A model generated the notes under the pieces. It saw only the letters and a program-made list of their open reading frames with translations. It searched no databases and was not told the DNA's origin. Positions 35,780-62,588 of a stretch of 64,000 nucleotides of DNA are shown here, piece after piece. Location: NCBI RefSeq assembly GCF_030463535.1, contig NC_132880.1:39061342-39125341 (forward strand), read 5' to 3'. The first letter of the stretch is position 1. Each line of letters opens with the position of its first letter. Position numbers and translations under genes: made by a program. This DNA is from Salminus brasiliensis. Its lineage: Eukaryota; Chordata; Actinopteri; Characiformes; Bryconidae.

Positions 35780-35937
35780 CAGTAAAGTTGCTGTTCCTAG
35801 TTTGGCCCGGGAGGCTGCTGTGCCTTGCTGGTGATGTGCATCTGAGGAGAAGCTCCATCCTGAGCTGCCTGGTGCTGATTGGCTTGCAAGAGAAGTGGTG
35901 GCTGGTTCAGACGGCCGCCTGGCGTGGAGGTTTCTGG
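35780..35937 (+). other. Candidate alternative elmo1 5' exon (hypothesis)
   Basis: GGAGGTTTCTGG is followed by GTGAGT at 35,938, a near-ideal splice donor. Upstream (35,640-35,700) is locally CpG-containing. Human ELMO1 has several first exons. There is no homology evidence, so this is only a candidate. Confidence 0.15.
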
Positions 35938-37764
35938 GTGAGTTCCTCTTTAACAAACGCCGACACATAGGGCTCCAGGGTGTGGCCTCATATAGAACTG
36001 GCCTCTCGACTGTTCTTCACATCCTGCTGGACTCTACCTGACCTTATCTAGAGTCCATCGGGCAGGATTTCTGCTTTTGGCAGGTCTTGTTGGTGTTCAG
36101 TATGCAGAAAGAGTGGGGTTTTTAGTTTAGTTTAGACTTCTCTGAGAACTTCTCTGAGAACTTTGCAGATCTGGTCACATTTTAAATATTTGATTAATAC
36201 TTGATTTTGTGTGGATTATAATCTCTGCGGAGATCTGCTTAAACATGCCCTTTTTAACACTCCAGCGTGGTGCACATCATCTCAAAGCCCCACGCTGCAT
36301 GCTCCCCTTTCAAAGCGGCGCATTCAAACGAGTCTGATGCTCCAGTTCGTTGCTGGATTTGTGCTGACACTGGTACTTTTTGAACGTCGCTATTTCGGTA
36401 GGCAACCTGAAACGAAGGGAGCTGGTTGGCTCCTGTGAGATGAGATGAGAGTTGGGGGAGCAGTCTGAAAGTACAGAAGTGTACTTTTCTGTTTTGCTAG
36501 TTATAGAGCCTTGGTGGAGTCATTCGACAGGATATCCTGGTTACTACATGAGAGAACGAGGCCACGTTAGTGAAACAACGACGCCCTCCACAAAGCTCAA
36601 GGCTGCTAACTGTCTCTCGGCTCTCGCTGAGACAACTTTCGTTTTTAAAGATTTTCAGAATTTAATATTTCATTTAATCTTTCGTTTTTTTTAATATGGA
36701 GTATATAAAAAATATATAGTTTGTTGTGTATTGCATATCAAGCTGAGTTCAAGATGGCTTCTGCAGTGTTTTTCTGTTTTAATTTTTCTTCCTCCCTTTT
36801 TCTAAGTCTCTGCAATGCCCCAGGCCTTTATTTTCTCCTGCTGTGTATCATTCATTGTTTTGTCACACACAGATTAGTAGAAGTGATGTGGGTACAAAAG
36901 CTCCCTTTATAACCTTTTTTAACAAGCTCCTCTCTTAGGAAAGGAGTGTGTGTGTGTGTGTGGGGGTGCTAATGCATGTATGCATGAGAGAATATTGAAC
37001 ATGTGTTTCAGAAGCCTTTTATTTACGTATACATTGTACATCAGGCCTGCGAGTGTAGGGGTCAGTGTGTGCTGGTGTGTGTGTGTGAGAGACAGAGAGA
37101 AATTGGAAGTGAGAGAGAGAGAGAGTAGTTAGAACTCAGTGTCTGTGTCCTGGGCCTTTGTTTCTCAGCAGTGATAAAGGCCGCCGGTCCTTTGTAGCTG
37201 TGCTCGCCGCTGTCTCTTTGTGGAGGTGTCAGATGCATTGCCTAAAGGCTCTTTTGAAATCCATATAGGATGTGAGCAATGACCACCCCCACCCCCCTTC
37301 CCCCCATTTCCCCAGGTGCACACACAGAAAGCCAGTCAGCAAGAGATCTAAACAGAACTCCTTTACCCACCCTGTTTGTGTGCCGGACACCGCTCACGTT
37401 TGATACACTGCAGCTGCCTGGTTTGGTGGGATTGAGTTCTTTTGAAATGTAGAACCTGACACTGAAGCAACATGTTAAAGGCCGTTAGTTGGCAGCATTG
37501 ACAAAGAGATCCAGTGAAATCAATGCCTGCTGTAACTGAGATTTGAGTAGGAATCAGTCTCCCAGTTCCTAGACTGTCAGTTACTGATTCATGCCACAAA
37601 GCAGCAGAACTGGAGATTAGGATTGTTCAAACGTTCTAGATACTGATACTTTGATACTGATTCCTGAACCATTGTTTTTTTTTCTGTAGTTCAGGAATAG
37701 GTGAACAAAAGTAGAAAAGTATTGAGAAGGAAAGGAATGGTTAATGTTTCAAAGTTTATCAAAT

Positions 37765-38055
37765 CTGTCAAACATGGTGGAGGCACTATTATGACATGTG
37801 CATGTGTGGTCACCAACAGAACTGAGTCACTGGTGTTTATTGATGATATGACTGCTGATGAATTCTGAAGTGTATAGGGTTCTACTTTCTGCTCAGATTC
37901 AGTCAAATGCTGCAAAACATATATTATGACAGCGATGCATCAGAACAGATAGATAATGACCCTAAACATTCTGGAAAATCAATCGTGGTGTACAGAGGTA
38001 AAATTATAATAAATGTGTCACTGTTCAAATACTTTCACCGACTGTACAGTACATC
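37765..38055 (+). pseudogene. Tc1-like transposase fossil
   Basis: Translation pieces in different frames read [15 protein letters not shown], then [11 protein letters not shown], and later IDNDPKHSGK. The last carries the DND/PKH motif of Tc1 transposases, and the first resembles the GGGSVMAWAC region. The copy ends near TTCAAATACTTTCACCGACTGTA. It is broken by stops and shifts. It belongs to a different lineage from the other Tc1 fossils here. Confidence 0.75.
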
Positions 38056-38426
38056 AGCTTTACATTTTCCATGCCAACGGTCAAATACTGGAATTCTTTT
38101 AAAGGAGGTCCAAGCATCACAAAAGGGCCAGAACGCACAAACAGTTCTTGGAGTGCACAGTGCCAGCTGGGTGGACGTGCTTTGGTGTGTTTAAGCTGCC
38201 AGTGTTGCGTGTCCCCACTTCTCTCCAGAGAGAGGGATCGCATGTACTGCCAACATGAATTACTGAACTGAAACTTCACCATAAAATCTCATCTGCTCCC
38301 TGCAGAAATCAAATCCCTTCTTTCTGCATGTCAACCACCCTGCCCTCCACACCCCCACCCCTTCACAGTGAAAAGACTCAAGCTTCAGACTTGAGTTTGT
38401 TTGCTCTCCCATCCATATTTTAACAC

Positions 38427-38897
38427 TATATGGGATGGGAATGTCCTGATCAGGATATTTCGCCTCTCTGATCCGATCTCAGACGATTTTGATCTGATCT
38501 TTGTGTTTTTATACATAACGCAGCCCCATAGTTTACATAAGATGTACTGCTCATTAATACTGAAGCAAAATGTGCCCTTCTGTGCTGATTTAAAAAGCAA
38601 ATAAAGGCATGTGGTTTCTGCCACTGGTAAAACAGAGCGATGCAGTGATAGTTTTTATAAAATTTTAGATATTCAGGTCTGTTTTTATGTTGAACTGTGC
38701 AATAAATCCACACTGCAGACTGTAAACTCTTTTATTTACCTTCTGAGAACGTATCAAGTCCTTATGGCTGCCGGCTGGGCAATAATGTCAGTTAATGATG
38801 CCTTGAGGACCCCAGATGGCTCTTTGAACACTGTGGTTAAAACAAAGACTCAGATATGAGCTGGAATTAACATAGCTGATCGGATCGGGACGTCCCT
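38427..38897. repeat. Possible hAT-like non-autonomous element
   Basis: The left side reads GGGAATGTCCTGATCAGGATA...CTGATCCGATCTCAG and the right side GCTGATCGGATCGGGACGTCCCT, an imperfect inverted arrangement of GGGACGTCCCGATC-type ends common in fish hAT elements. The inside is non-coding. Confidence 0.5.
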
Positions 38898-39888
38898 GCT
38901 GTGGGATGATATGGTCTGAATTAAGTAGAAAATACAAATCTGTGAAGTGTGGAGGACCACCACCACTAGCTTACATAGCTTAAAGCTATGCCTCTTTCAT
39001 ACACCATGTGTACCTAGTTTATGATATAACCAGCCATGTGATTTTCAGGATCCTAGGACGTCCTAGGAGAAGGATAAAACCTTCTTGGCTTACAAATTTA
39101 ATTCAGTTGATCTTTATTTAGAAGGCAGTGTACTTTTTTTCAGGTCATTCTGGAGCATTTCTCTTGACCCATTCAAGTTTGACACAATGCAAAGGACATC
39201 TGTTCACTGAAATGAGCTACAATTACATATTTTCTATCACACACAAAGGCTGTGGTATTTTATATGAAACTGAATAGTACCTGTGTGAGCAGTGATAACA
39301 CTGTGATCTACACTGTAGAGTGATATACCTTCTAACCCTTTTACCTCTTATCTATGCAACATATCTACACTTGAAGCCCAACCACAGATTTTTAAATTTC
39401 CTTGTGGACTGGGGTGACCAAGGCATGTCCTGAAACTGACTGAAACTGTGAAACACCGGCTTAAGCTAAAGCGAATCGTGTTCGTGAGTGCATGCTTCAG
39501 GCTTGTCAGCTAGATCTCAAGAATCCCTTCCATCAGAAAGTTGCTATGTGGTTGTTACCCACATCCATGGTATTTTCCTTAGCCATGTTGTGTCAACAGT
39601 GCATGTGGTGCATAACAACTTTTCCAGGAATAGTGCAACAGTGTAACAGTGCTGGTTTGGTTTCTCGGATCCTGAGAGGAAAAGGATACCCAGCCCAGTG
39701 TATAGGGAAATATTTGGAGTGCAGGGAAGTGATTATGATTGTTGGAGGAAGATCCAGTGATGAGGGTGACACACTTTATTGGATATGTATCTGTATTGGC
39801 ACCAGTACTGACCTTGTTCAGAAGACTGGATAATGGCCAGACCAGACTCATTCAGTCCTTTTGCATCGTCTTTGTGATATCTTGGACC

Positions 39889-40100
39889 CTGTTTACACCT
39901 GATCACTTAATGTGACTCGTGTCTGAATTGTATCCTGTTTAGACTTTAGACACATGTATTTACACTGGGTAGTCAAATGCACGTTGACTTAGTGAGACTG
40001 AAATACGATTTCTGTGTGGGATGGAATATGCAAATTTGCTCATGGCGCTTGGTGTTTTGGTTGTACGGGAAGGGGTTATAATGTGGCTCAAATTTGTATA
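39889..40100. repeat. Interspersed repeat, partial (relative of 34,930)
   Basis: CCCTGTTTACACCTGATCACTTAATGTGACTCGTGTC matches the start of the 34,930 element. The remainder is diverged. Confidence 0.4.
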
Positions 40101-41197
40101 CATCAGACCACCTCGTGTAGTGGTCTAAGTTAAGTTTGTATCTAGTTTAAATGTGTTTTGGGTGTGTTTACACTTGCACTTAATCCAGATATAATAATGA
40201 TATATACTAAATGTTTAATATACAAATCTGCCTGTGCTGGTGCCAATACCAGTACTGATACATAAACCTTTTGTGAATTAAATAAGAAAGTAGTTCTGCT
40301 CTGGCATCACTGCAGAGAACCCTTTGGTACCTATTGTTTTATATGACATTTAGTACATTAGCCCATACTATATGTTTGTGCTTTACTGCTGTGAAACACA
40401 AATACCCAAACAGAGCACTGGTATTGATTCGGTACTTGCTATTGGCCAATACCCTAAGTGCAGGTTTCAGGGTTTTGTATAAGAGGAGGAAAATGTGAAT
40501 CGTTGCATGCCTACTCTCCACTGTCTACCACCCCCTTTCGGAATCCGTGGGCTTTATGTGTTTACGGGTTCAAGGATTTGGCCATGAGAGATGTGACTAA
40601 CAGTGACGGTGGCATACTCCCTGGCCCTGCCACTGCGTCATCAGTGCAAGAAAGCAGACAGCGCAGTCGACTCTGAAAAACAGAAGGGAAATGTTTTCTG
40701 TGGCCTATCTCCCCACAGCCTTTAGGAAAGGGATTACGGAGAGGAGATCGCATGGAGCGTGGTTAGCTTGCACACAGCTTGGTTAGCACCCCCTCTCAAA
40801 AAACACACACATCTATTCCCCCTCACCCTGCCATCCACCAGTCCGTCTCCCATGGCAGCTTAAGAGCTTTGTCTGTCTGCTGTTTGGGGAGTTTCACGGA
40901 GTCGGTGTCCGGGAAAAGGGGGAATCAATAACCACAGGGTTTCGGATCTATCCCTGTGCTTGCCGTTCTCAAATTTAGTCAGACTCAGCCCTTCTTTGGT
41001 TACCTACTTTCATTGCATGTGAATTCTAGATGAACCAGCCTGCTTGAGGAGGCATCTTAACAAATATGAAGTGCTTTGAGGGTCAAACGTCTAACGGTAG
41101 ATCATAGTATTTTGACCAATCAGTTGGGATTTAGTTGTTTTTTTTTTTTTGCCATTGATGAGATTAATTTCTCTTTGTCTTCCTCTGTCAGAATACT

Positions 41198-41568
41198 CAC
41201 TATGGACAAAGGTATTGGGACACATGCTCATTCATTGTTTCTTCTGAAATCAAGGGCATAAAAAAAGAGTTTATTCTGCTTTTGTTGGAGTAACTGTCTC
41301 TACTGTCCAGGGAAGGCTTTCTTTTAGATTGTGGAGCATTGTTGTGGTGATTTGATTGCATTCAGCCACAAGAGCATTAGTGAGGTCAGGATGTTGGATG
41401 ATCACCTCCCCAACTGTTTCCAAAAGTGCTGGATGAAACACCATCATTTCAGAGAACACAGTTCCACTGCTCCACAGCTCAATGGTGATCAATGGTGATC
41501 AATGGTGGGGGGCTTTATACGCCTCTAGCCCACACCTGGTATTAGGCATGGTGCATGGAGAGTCCTGA
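41198..41568 (+). mobile_element. MITE family A, copy 5 (3' truncated)
   Basis: It starts CACTATGGACAAAGGTATTGGGACACATGCTCATTCATTG and carries all left and middle landmarks, with a small tandem of GATCAATGGT at 41,484-41,505. It stops after the CACACCTGGTATTAGGCATGGTGCATGG block. Confidence 0.88.
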
Positions 41569-42282
41569 CTTGATTATTCACTCAGTTCAGGATGTTCGGG
41601 GTTCTGCAGCCAGACTGCCCACTCATACTAATAATTAGTTCCTTTTACACCTTTTCTTAGTTAGCCTAGCCTCGCTAGGTTCCTGTTGCATCTTGCATTC
41701 AGTTTAAAATACTCATACAGTTTAAAAGCACTGCATGGTTTGACCGCTGTGTGGTCAGAGTGTTCTATTTTAAATGCGTCAGTCTACAGAACTCGTCCTC
41801 AAAACTCTTCTGACTTGTCTAGATGTTCTGTAGCATGCTTAGAAAAACTGCTACTTCTTAACATTCAGCACTGTAGTGACATATAGCCACCCCCTGCGTT
41901 CTGGGTATTGATTACTTTTATTTTGAATAATAGACCGTTGCTTACAGGAGCCCATGTTTGACGAGTGTTCGTATAAGGGTTGATATATTTATAAAGCTTG
42001 GAGATTTGATTCAGCTGGCCGTTCTCAGACATACCTCAGACCTGATTTGCTAGTCTGAGACCATGTCAAAGAAAATTGAGCCTGTATAACACTTAGTTGG
42101 TCCAAATATTTGCACAGGCCACACTGATCACTTTAATTTTCACATATTTTTATGTTATGAAAGACGAGGCCTATTCACACCAAGTTCTTTTGGCTGCGAT
42201 TTTTAATGTAGTGGAACCTTCACGCCAATTCCAGCACATTTTTTTTTTGCCTTCTGTGCTTCATAAGTAGGGCTAGAAACTG

Positions 42283-42365
42283 CATAGTAGGGTTGGGCAA
42301 TTATTTGAAAATTAATCTGACATTTAAAACCTCAAATTGATGTAATCTTGCCTATATTGATTATT
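42283..42365. repeat. Partial MITE, relative of 9008-9260
   Basis: TAGGGTTGGGCAATTATTTGAAAATTAATC..CTCAAATTGATGTAATCTTGCC matches the left half of that element. Confidence 0.55.
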
Positions 42366-42980
42366 TTATTATTTCTGTTCATACTTTTCTCACTGTGTGT
42401 GTTCATGCACTGTAAAAACATGCTCTCTGTCTGCTTTTCCCTCCTCTACACGAATGCTCATTAGTGAGGAAAGCTAAAGCTGGTGGTTGTTTTAGGGTCA
42501 CAAAGACAAACTTATAGAAACAGCTACATAAAGTCACTGTAAAGTTCTCACCCTCATTCCCCAGCCCTTCAGCTCTGCTCCGCCATACGTGCTTTTTAAC
42601 CTCAGCATGTTTACAGTTAACATGTTGCCCGTCATACAAGGTTTTGGGTTCTGCCACAAATAGGATTAGCTGTTCTTCCGTCATCTTAATGGTCATTTGT
42701 TTGGTCTGCAACCATGACAATGGAGCTCTGATTGGTCCTTACAGCGCAGAACATAGAGCAGTCTCTAATTAGATTTATGCAGCATTGCAGTCTGTCAGTT
42801 TTGGACTTGGCATAAATTAATATATGTTTTTGACTTCAAAATTTAAGGTGTATACTTTTTTTTTGTTGTTCTTCGTTTCTTGGCCTTTAGAATCTGCTAA
42901 ATCTGTTATCATTGAGCTCATCATTGTCTGTATTCATGGTGTTTAAATAATAATAATAAGTTTTTAATTTTAAATGTTAT

Positions 42981-43002
42981 TTATTTATAATAATAATAAT
43001 AC

Positions 43003-43042
<40 letters not shown>
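42981..43042. repeat. (ATT)n microsatellite
   Basis: TAA units switch to a longer ATT run. Confidence 0.92.
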
Positions 43043-43043
<1 letters not shown>

Positions 43044-44186
43044 CATGTGTAGTTGATTCTTACAATGTTGTTTCTAACATTAAGGAACAAAACACTAAGG
43101 ACATTTAAAAAAAAAGAAAATAATACAAAGTATAAAAGAAGAAGGAGAAGAGATGAGTGGTGTAGTCTTTATGGAGAAGCAAGGTATGTGTTCATAAGCC
43201 TGAGTGTAACTTTTTTATTTTATACAAACCAAAGAACTAGGCACAAAACAAGCGAGGTGAATTAAGCACGGCATTCATACTGAGTAGAAACAACAGTAAA
43301 CACATTAAGATGATGTAGAAGTAGACAAAGGGACTGCTTATGCACAGGCCAAGAACAAAGGAACACCTGTGGCCGATGAGTGGGCGGGGTTACAAAAGAG
43401 ACACAGGTGGAAACACTAATGGCCAGGAGGGGTTTGCAGCAGAGGCAAGAACGAAATTGTAAACAATGACACACACAGACAAGTAGCACAGAGGGAACGC
43501 AAACAAGAACACAGACAGGGCAGAAGTGTTCGGTTAAGGACTAAGTGTTACGGTATGTTCCAGTTCAAGTGGTGAGGAGTGGTGCTGTACAAAAACCACA
43601 GTGAACTTAGAAGGAGGGACAGTGAGCAGAGCAAGAAGATCAGTAAGAGGGGTGAAATATGTTCTTTTAGAGAGAGCCAGTGAAGATTATGAAGTATGTG
43701 CTGATGAGAAGGTTGCAGAGTTCTGGGAAATCTGGAACCTATGGATAGTAGTGATTAGGGTTAAGAATCTCTAGGCACCTCATATTTTATTGTGAGTACA
43801 ATACAGAGTACAATGCGATTTTTCCCCACTGTGTGACTCTACTTGGATCTTTCAAAACAAAATATTTAAACTGATCCACAGTAAATTTACTTCCATATTT
43901 AATTAATAAAACAACTGAAGGTTTTGCAGTGGGTCTCCGGTAGAAAATGCCTTGACACAATAGGCAATGAGACACTAACAACCACTCATCAGTGATAAAT
44001 TGTGCAGTTATGGTGACCTAAGATTCTGTGGCAATGGGTGTCCGCACATCACGTTACAGCTATCCCACCCGTTTCCTCAGTGATTCCATGACTTTGGATT
44101 TGGTCTCACTGTAGAGCGTGGGGATCACTGTGTCAGTAAAATATCTTTGAGGCGGGTGTAGTTGCTGCCAACCAGATGACCATCAA

Positions 44187-44372
44187 GCAACTGATGTCAA
44201 AGCTTCTACCCAACTCGAACGAGGCGAAGTAAATTGCTGACTAACACAACCTTTAACTGCCAAAGATTTGTGTACAAGCGAGCAATGTCAAAGCTTCCAC
44301 CCAACTCTGAAAGGGGAAAGCAGATTACAAACTCTATCCCAACTTTTAATGCTATGGATTTGCGTCTGTATT
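44187..44372. repeat. Two-copy tandem repeat of about 95 bp
   Basis: ATGTCAAAGCTTCTACCCAACTCGAACGAGGCGAAGTAAATTG.. at 44,194 recurs as ATGTCAAAGCTTCCACCCAACTCTGAAAGGGGAAAGCAGATTA.. near 44,286. Both are followed by CTTT.A.TGC.A.GATTTG.GT. No gene is evident. Confidence 0.7.
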
Positions 44373-45009
44373 CATTGGGAAGTTTCTTGCTTATCTTGGG
44401 TCTCGGTTAAGTGCACGCCACGGACTGCAGTCTGGGCACTGCAGTTATGCGCTTCCGAGTTCTGCCTTTTGCGTTCCGTATACATTACGCTATCAAATAG
44501 CATTTAGAACATCGCTTTTTGACATTTGTGTATCTATTCAGAATTGTCCTGGTAGTGACCTTCTTGCTTTGATGGGGAATCACGCCTTCAGTATGTGGGG
44601 CATATGCCGTTATTTTCTTTAGCAGAGCTCTTTTGAGCAGAGAAATCGCCAAACTGTGCAGGACACTGATCGTCCAGTCCTGCTCTGCTTGTAAAGAACG
44701 AAAACTATCACTACTAGTGACTCGTACAGCAGTGCACAAATGGGGTGCAAATGATGGTTCTGATTAGACTGATCGAAATAATTATATATTCCAATTTTAT
44801 CTACGAATGCCAATACATCACACACACTTACTTACAATTATCACCAGAAATGTTGAATTTTTAAGGTCCATTTGGCAATTAACTATTTGTTTATAGTTCT
44901 GTACTGTATGCGTGCCATTGGGCAGGCTGCATAATTGCTTATGGTGGCATAATTCCTTATTTGAATTTATTCGTATATACTGTGTGTATATTATGTATAT
45001 TATATATAT

Positions 45010-45016
<7 letters not shown>

Positions 45017-45056
<40 letters not shown>
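45017..45056. repeat. (CA)n microsatellite
   Basis: About 20 CA units, preceded by a TA-rich stretch. It generates spurious open frames on both strands. Confidence 0.97.
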
Positions 45057-45060
<4 letters not shown>

Positions 45061-46909
45061 GCTACTGCAATTTGCTGCCTCGTTTATTCCAGCCTGTGCC
45101 CAGGAGGGCCCTGTGTACATCTGCATGTGAAGAAGGTCAGTGCCATCTGAGGGGGCTAATGTTATTCCCAGCCTTGTTTCGTATGCGCTCTGAAGAGCGA
45201 GGTGTGTGTGGGGGGGTGGAGTAGAAGCTCGTCGACCGCCGCCGGGCTGGGGGGGTTTGTGGGGTGTGGGGGAAGGAAAAAGGACAGTCTGTGCTTCTCT
45301 GGTCAATGGCTGTTTATTTTTTATTCCTGCATTTTACTGTCTCTCAGGCCCTTCCGAGAGCAGAGAACATACAAACTAGCATCTCTGAGTGAGTTCAGAG
45401 AAGAGGAAAGTGTGAGAGGAGACATGCAGGCTAATCTGGAAAGAGTGCTTGCTGCGTCCCTGTTGGCGGAGGGGTTGGCCAGGGGTCTTAAATCAGAGTA
45501 AACACCAGCTTTTCACAGAGCCCTTCTTCTAGCAACTGGGACGTAAACACGTCTGAGGGAAGTTGTGCTGTTTATCTGCGCAGCTCCACCGAGAATCAGC
45601 TTAAACATTACCCCAAAACACCACCCTAGAATGATAGATGCAGCTAATGATGCAACAGCCACCATGGCAACAGGCCCTGGGTGATGTCTGTGGAGATTAT
45701 TATGGGATGAGTCATGGCAGGCGAGTGACACGACGGCATATTTGAATAGACCGCATCGATGCCTGTTACACTGACCGTTGATGTTGTTGTTGTTTTTACC
45801 AGAGGAATCATCCTTTGCATTATGAAAGCGGGATTAAAAATGTAAAGGGGTTTGTACACACATGGTAAAGAAGCGATTCCCACCATTCCAGCCTGCCTGG
45901 AGTGCTGAATAATTTACACACAGCTTTGGGGGATTTTGTTTATCAGCCTGCCTTAGCTACTCTCTGAGAGGATTGATTGTTTACTGTACTTGTGTTCTCT
46001 GCAACGATCATTAGGCCACATGGAACATAGGTGCAGACGTTGATTTTCAGAGCTTTGTATAAAGGTATGTGCTGGCGTATGCTGCTGTGTCTCTGGACAG
46101 TGTGTTTTTGGCCTGTGAACCATCCAGCTTCACTTTCACTGTCTTTTAGTGTCTTGTAGATGCTTTTCAGGGGCTAGGATTAGCTGCCGTTAACCATGGC
46201 AGGAAGTTCTGCTTTTCATATGTGGGTTAGCAGTGGTAAGGTCTATATATATACTGTAGACATACACAAGTGTGGTTTTGCCTCTTTAAGTATTGGTAGA
46301 GTTTGTACTCTTTTTGTTAATCCTGACCATCGCCACATGCTTTAAGGTTTTGCCTGGTGGTTGAACACCACAGTTTCTGCAGCAGGCCAGTGATGGGCTG
46401 ACAGTGGGTATCTTCCCGTCTCACTTTTGCTTTACTTTGTGGGAAATTGTTTGACAGATGGTCTGATTTTGAAAAGCAGGCCTTTTAACCCAATTTGCAC
46501 CCCACTATTGAGTCTTATCAGATTACCTCCCACTATCTACACTATTAAAAATAAAGGTGTGGTGGATCACGTCACTGTGCTACTAAAGCTAGGCCAACAG
46601 CTACTGCATCTTTTCGAACTAATGCAACGTCATTGGACAGCTAAACACTTTTGGAGGAGAGCACTAACTGCCAGTTTTGTACATCCTTTAAAAGCCACCC
46701 ACACTGGCCTGCATTGTTTTTAGTGAGTTGGGGGAGAGGAAGGGGCCCACTTGGTGAGAGCTAGGTTAGAATTGTGCTTTCTGGAACTCATGGCCACAAG
46801 GATGTCTGTGGCATCACTAGGAAGTGACCTTTTGTGATTGTGTCTTCTTCTACAGGTTTGAATGAGAGCCACGAAGCAGTGAGAATCTTCAACCCCCAAC
46901 GCTGCAACC

Positions 46910-61251
<14,342 letters not shown>

Positions 61252-61794
61252 GTACACACATACATTTCTCATAATGTCGTCTCTTGCTGGTAAATTGATG
61301 CATTACAGGGAGAAAGAATGAGGAATGAAACTCCTGAGCAAAAATGACTATTCAACATTGTGAGATTGCATTGGTTTTAACCCAGATGCCCCACAAGACT
61401 CTCTTTTATGCTTTATAAATCACTACTGATGGCAAGGTTCTGTCGGCATGTGTAGTACAAATAAGAGTGTGTGTTTGTGTGTAATGCCTGTGCAGTGTAT
61501 TGATGGTTAATCACCTTTGTAGTACTGATATAGCAGAAGGCTGAATTACGTTAATAATCCTCTAACCATTGTGTGCAGCAGATTGTGTAGCGTGCTGTGA
61601 GCATCCAGATCAATTCCACAGCTTTCTGCTAGTGTTTCAAAGGAATTTCTGCATTCCCATTATCCATGATGCTGGGTTTTAGCCTAACCACGTCAATGAT
61701 TCATCAATGTGCTTATAATATATTGCAAGTAATACTATGCTTGTAATATGTGGCATTGTAATAACTTATGCATTGCAAAGCACAGTGACCCCAT

Positions 61795-62040
61795 AACAAC
61801 CACATAGAACAAACAATCTAGTAGCCACAACAGCAAATACCTATCAACACCATAGCAACCATTTAGCAGCACTACAGCAACTACCTGGCATACAGTTATA
61901 GTTGTGGCTTCATTATTTTGGTTGCGCATTGCAAAAACGCACAAACACCAAAGCAACCACTTAGCAAACATCATAGCATCCACCTAGCAACCACTTAGCA
62001 ATACCATAACAACCACCTGCGATACCATAGCAATTACTCA
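61795..62040. repeat. CCATAGCAACCAC minisatellite, unit about 20 bp
   Basis: ACCATAGCAACCATTTAGCA, ACATCATAGCATCCACCTAGCAACC and ACCATAACAACCACC form an irregular tandem, interrupted at 61,880-61,940. A familiar fish minisatellite style. Confidence 0.8.
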
Positions 62041-62129
62041 GAATCATTGCAGCTAGTAAAGTCTAGTAAAGACTTAAAAGTGGGAAGTGCTAAAGCTGCG
62101 CAACCATCTTGTGTTTTCTTTCATTTTCG

Positions 62130-62131
<2 letters not shown>

Positions 62132-62193
<62 letters not shown>
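62132..62193. repeat. (GT)n microsatellite
   Basis: About 31 GT units, one GC interruption near the right. Confidence 0.97.
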
Positions 62194-62199
<6 letters not shown>

Positions 62200-62568
62200 G
62201 TGCATGTCTGTGTGTGCATTTGTGTGTATCCACCCTACTAGAGCACTGTGGAAGATGCTTGCTTGCTTGTTTGCCCAGTGCTGAGTTTAGCAGACGTGTG
62301 ACTCTGCCTATTTTCTGTGCTGACGTCGCCCTCCGTCCCCCCGTCCCCTTGTGGCTGACCAGTCATGCAGATGCTGGACATGGCAGGGCTGCTGGTCAGC
62401 AAAGTTCCCTCCCACAGGTCTAGATTAGCAAGTATCCACACACGCACATGTCCTTTAAAAGGACTAAACATTTAAAAAACATTGAAAAACAGCATACTGT
62501 ATAAATTGTATTAAATACTGTATACAATAACCTTGTCATATGAAGAAATGGCTCCTTATGGTTGAATG

Positions 62569-62588
62569 AAAAAAAAAAAAAAAAAAAA
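62569..62588. repeat. Poly(A) run
   Basis: About 20 A residues in a row. Confidence 0.96.

Noticed and set aside
44818..45306. 162-codon open frame on the - strand
   Set aside because: It passes through the CA/TA arrays (Val-Cys and Ile-Tyr runs); composition-driven.
62340..62425. Possible elmo1 exon (reads MQMLDMAGLLVS)
   Set aside because: It does not resemble the expected EMANILAQ continuation, lacks matching splice phases and is probably chance.
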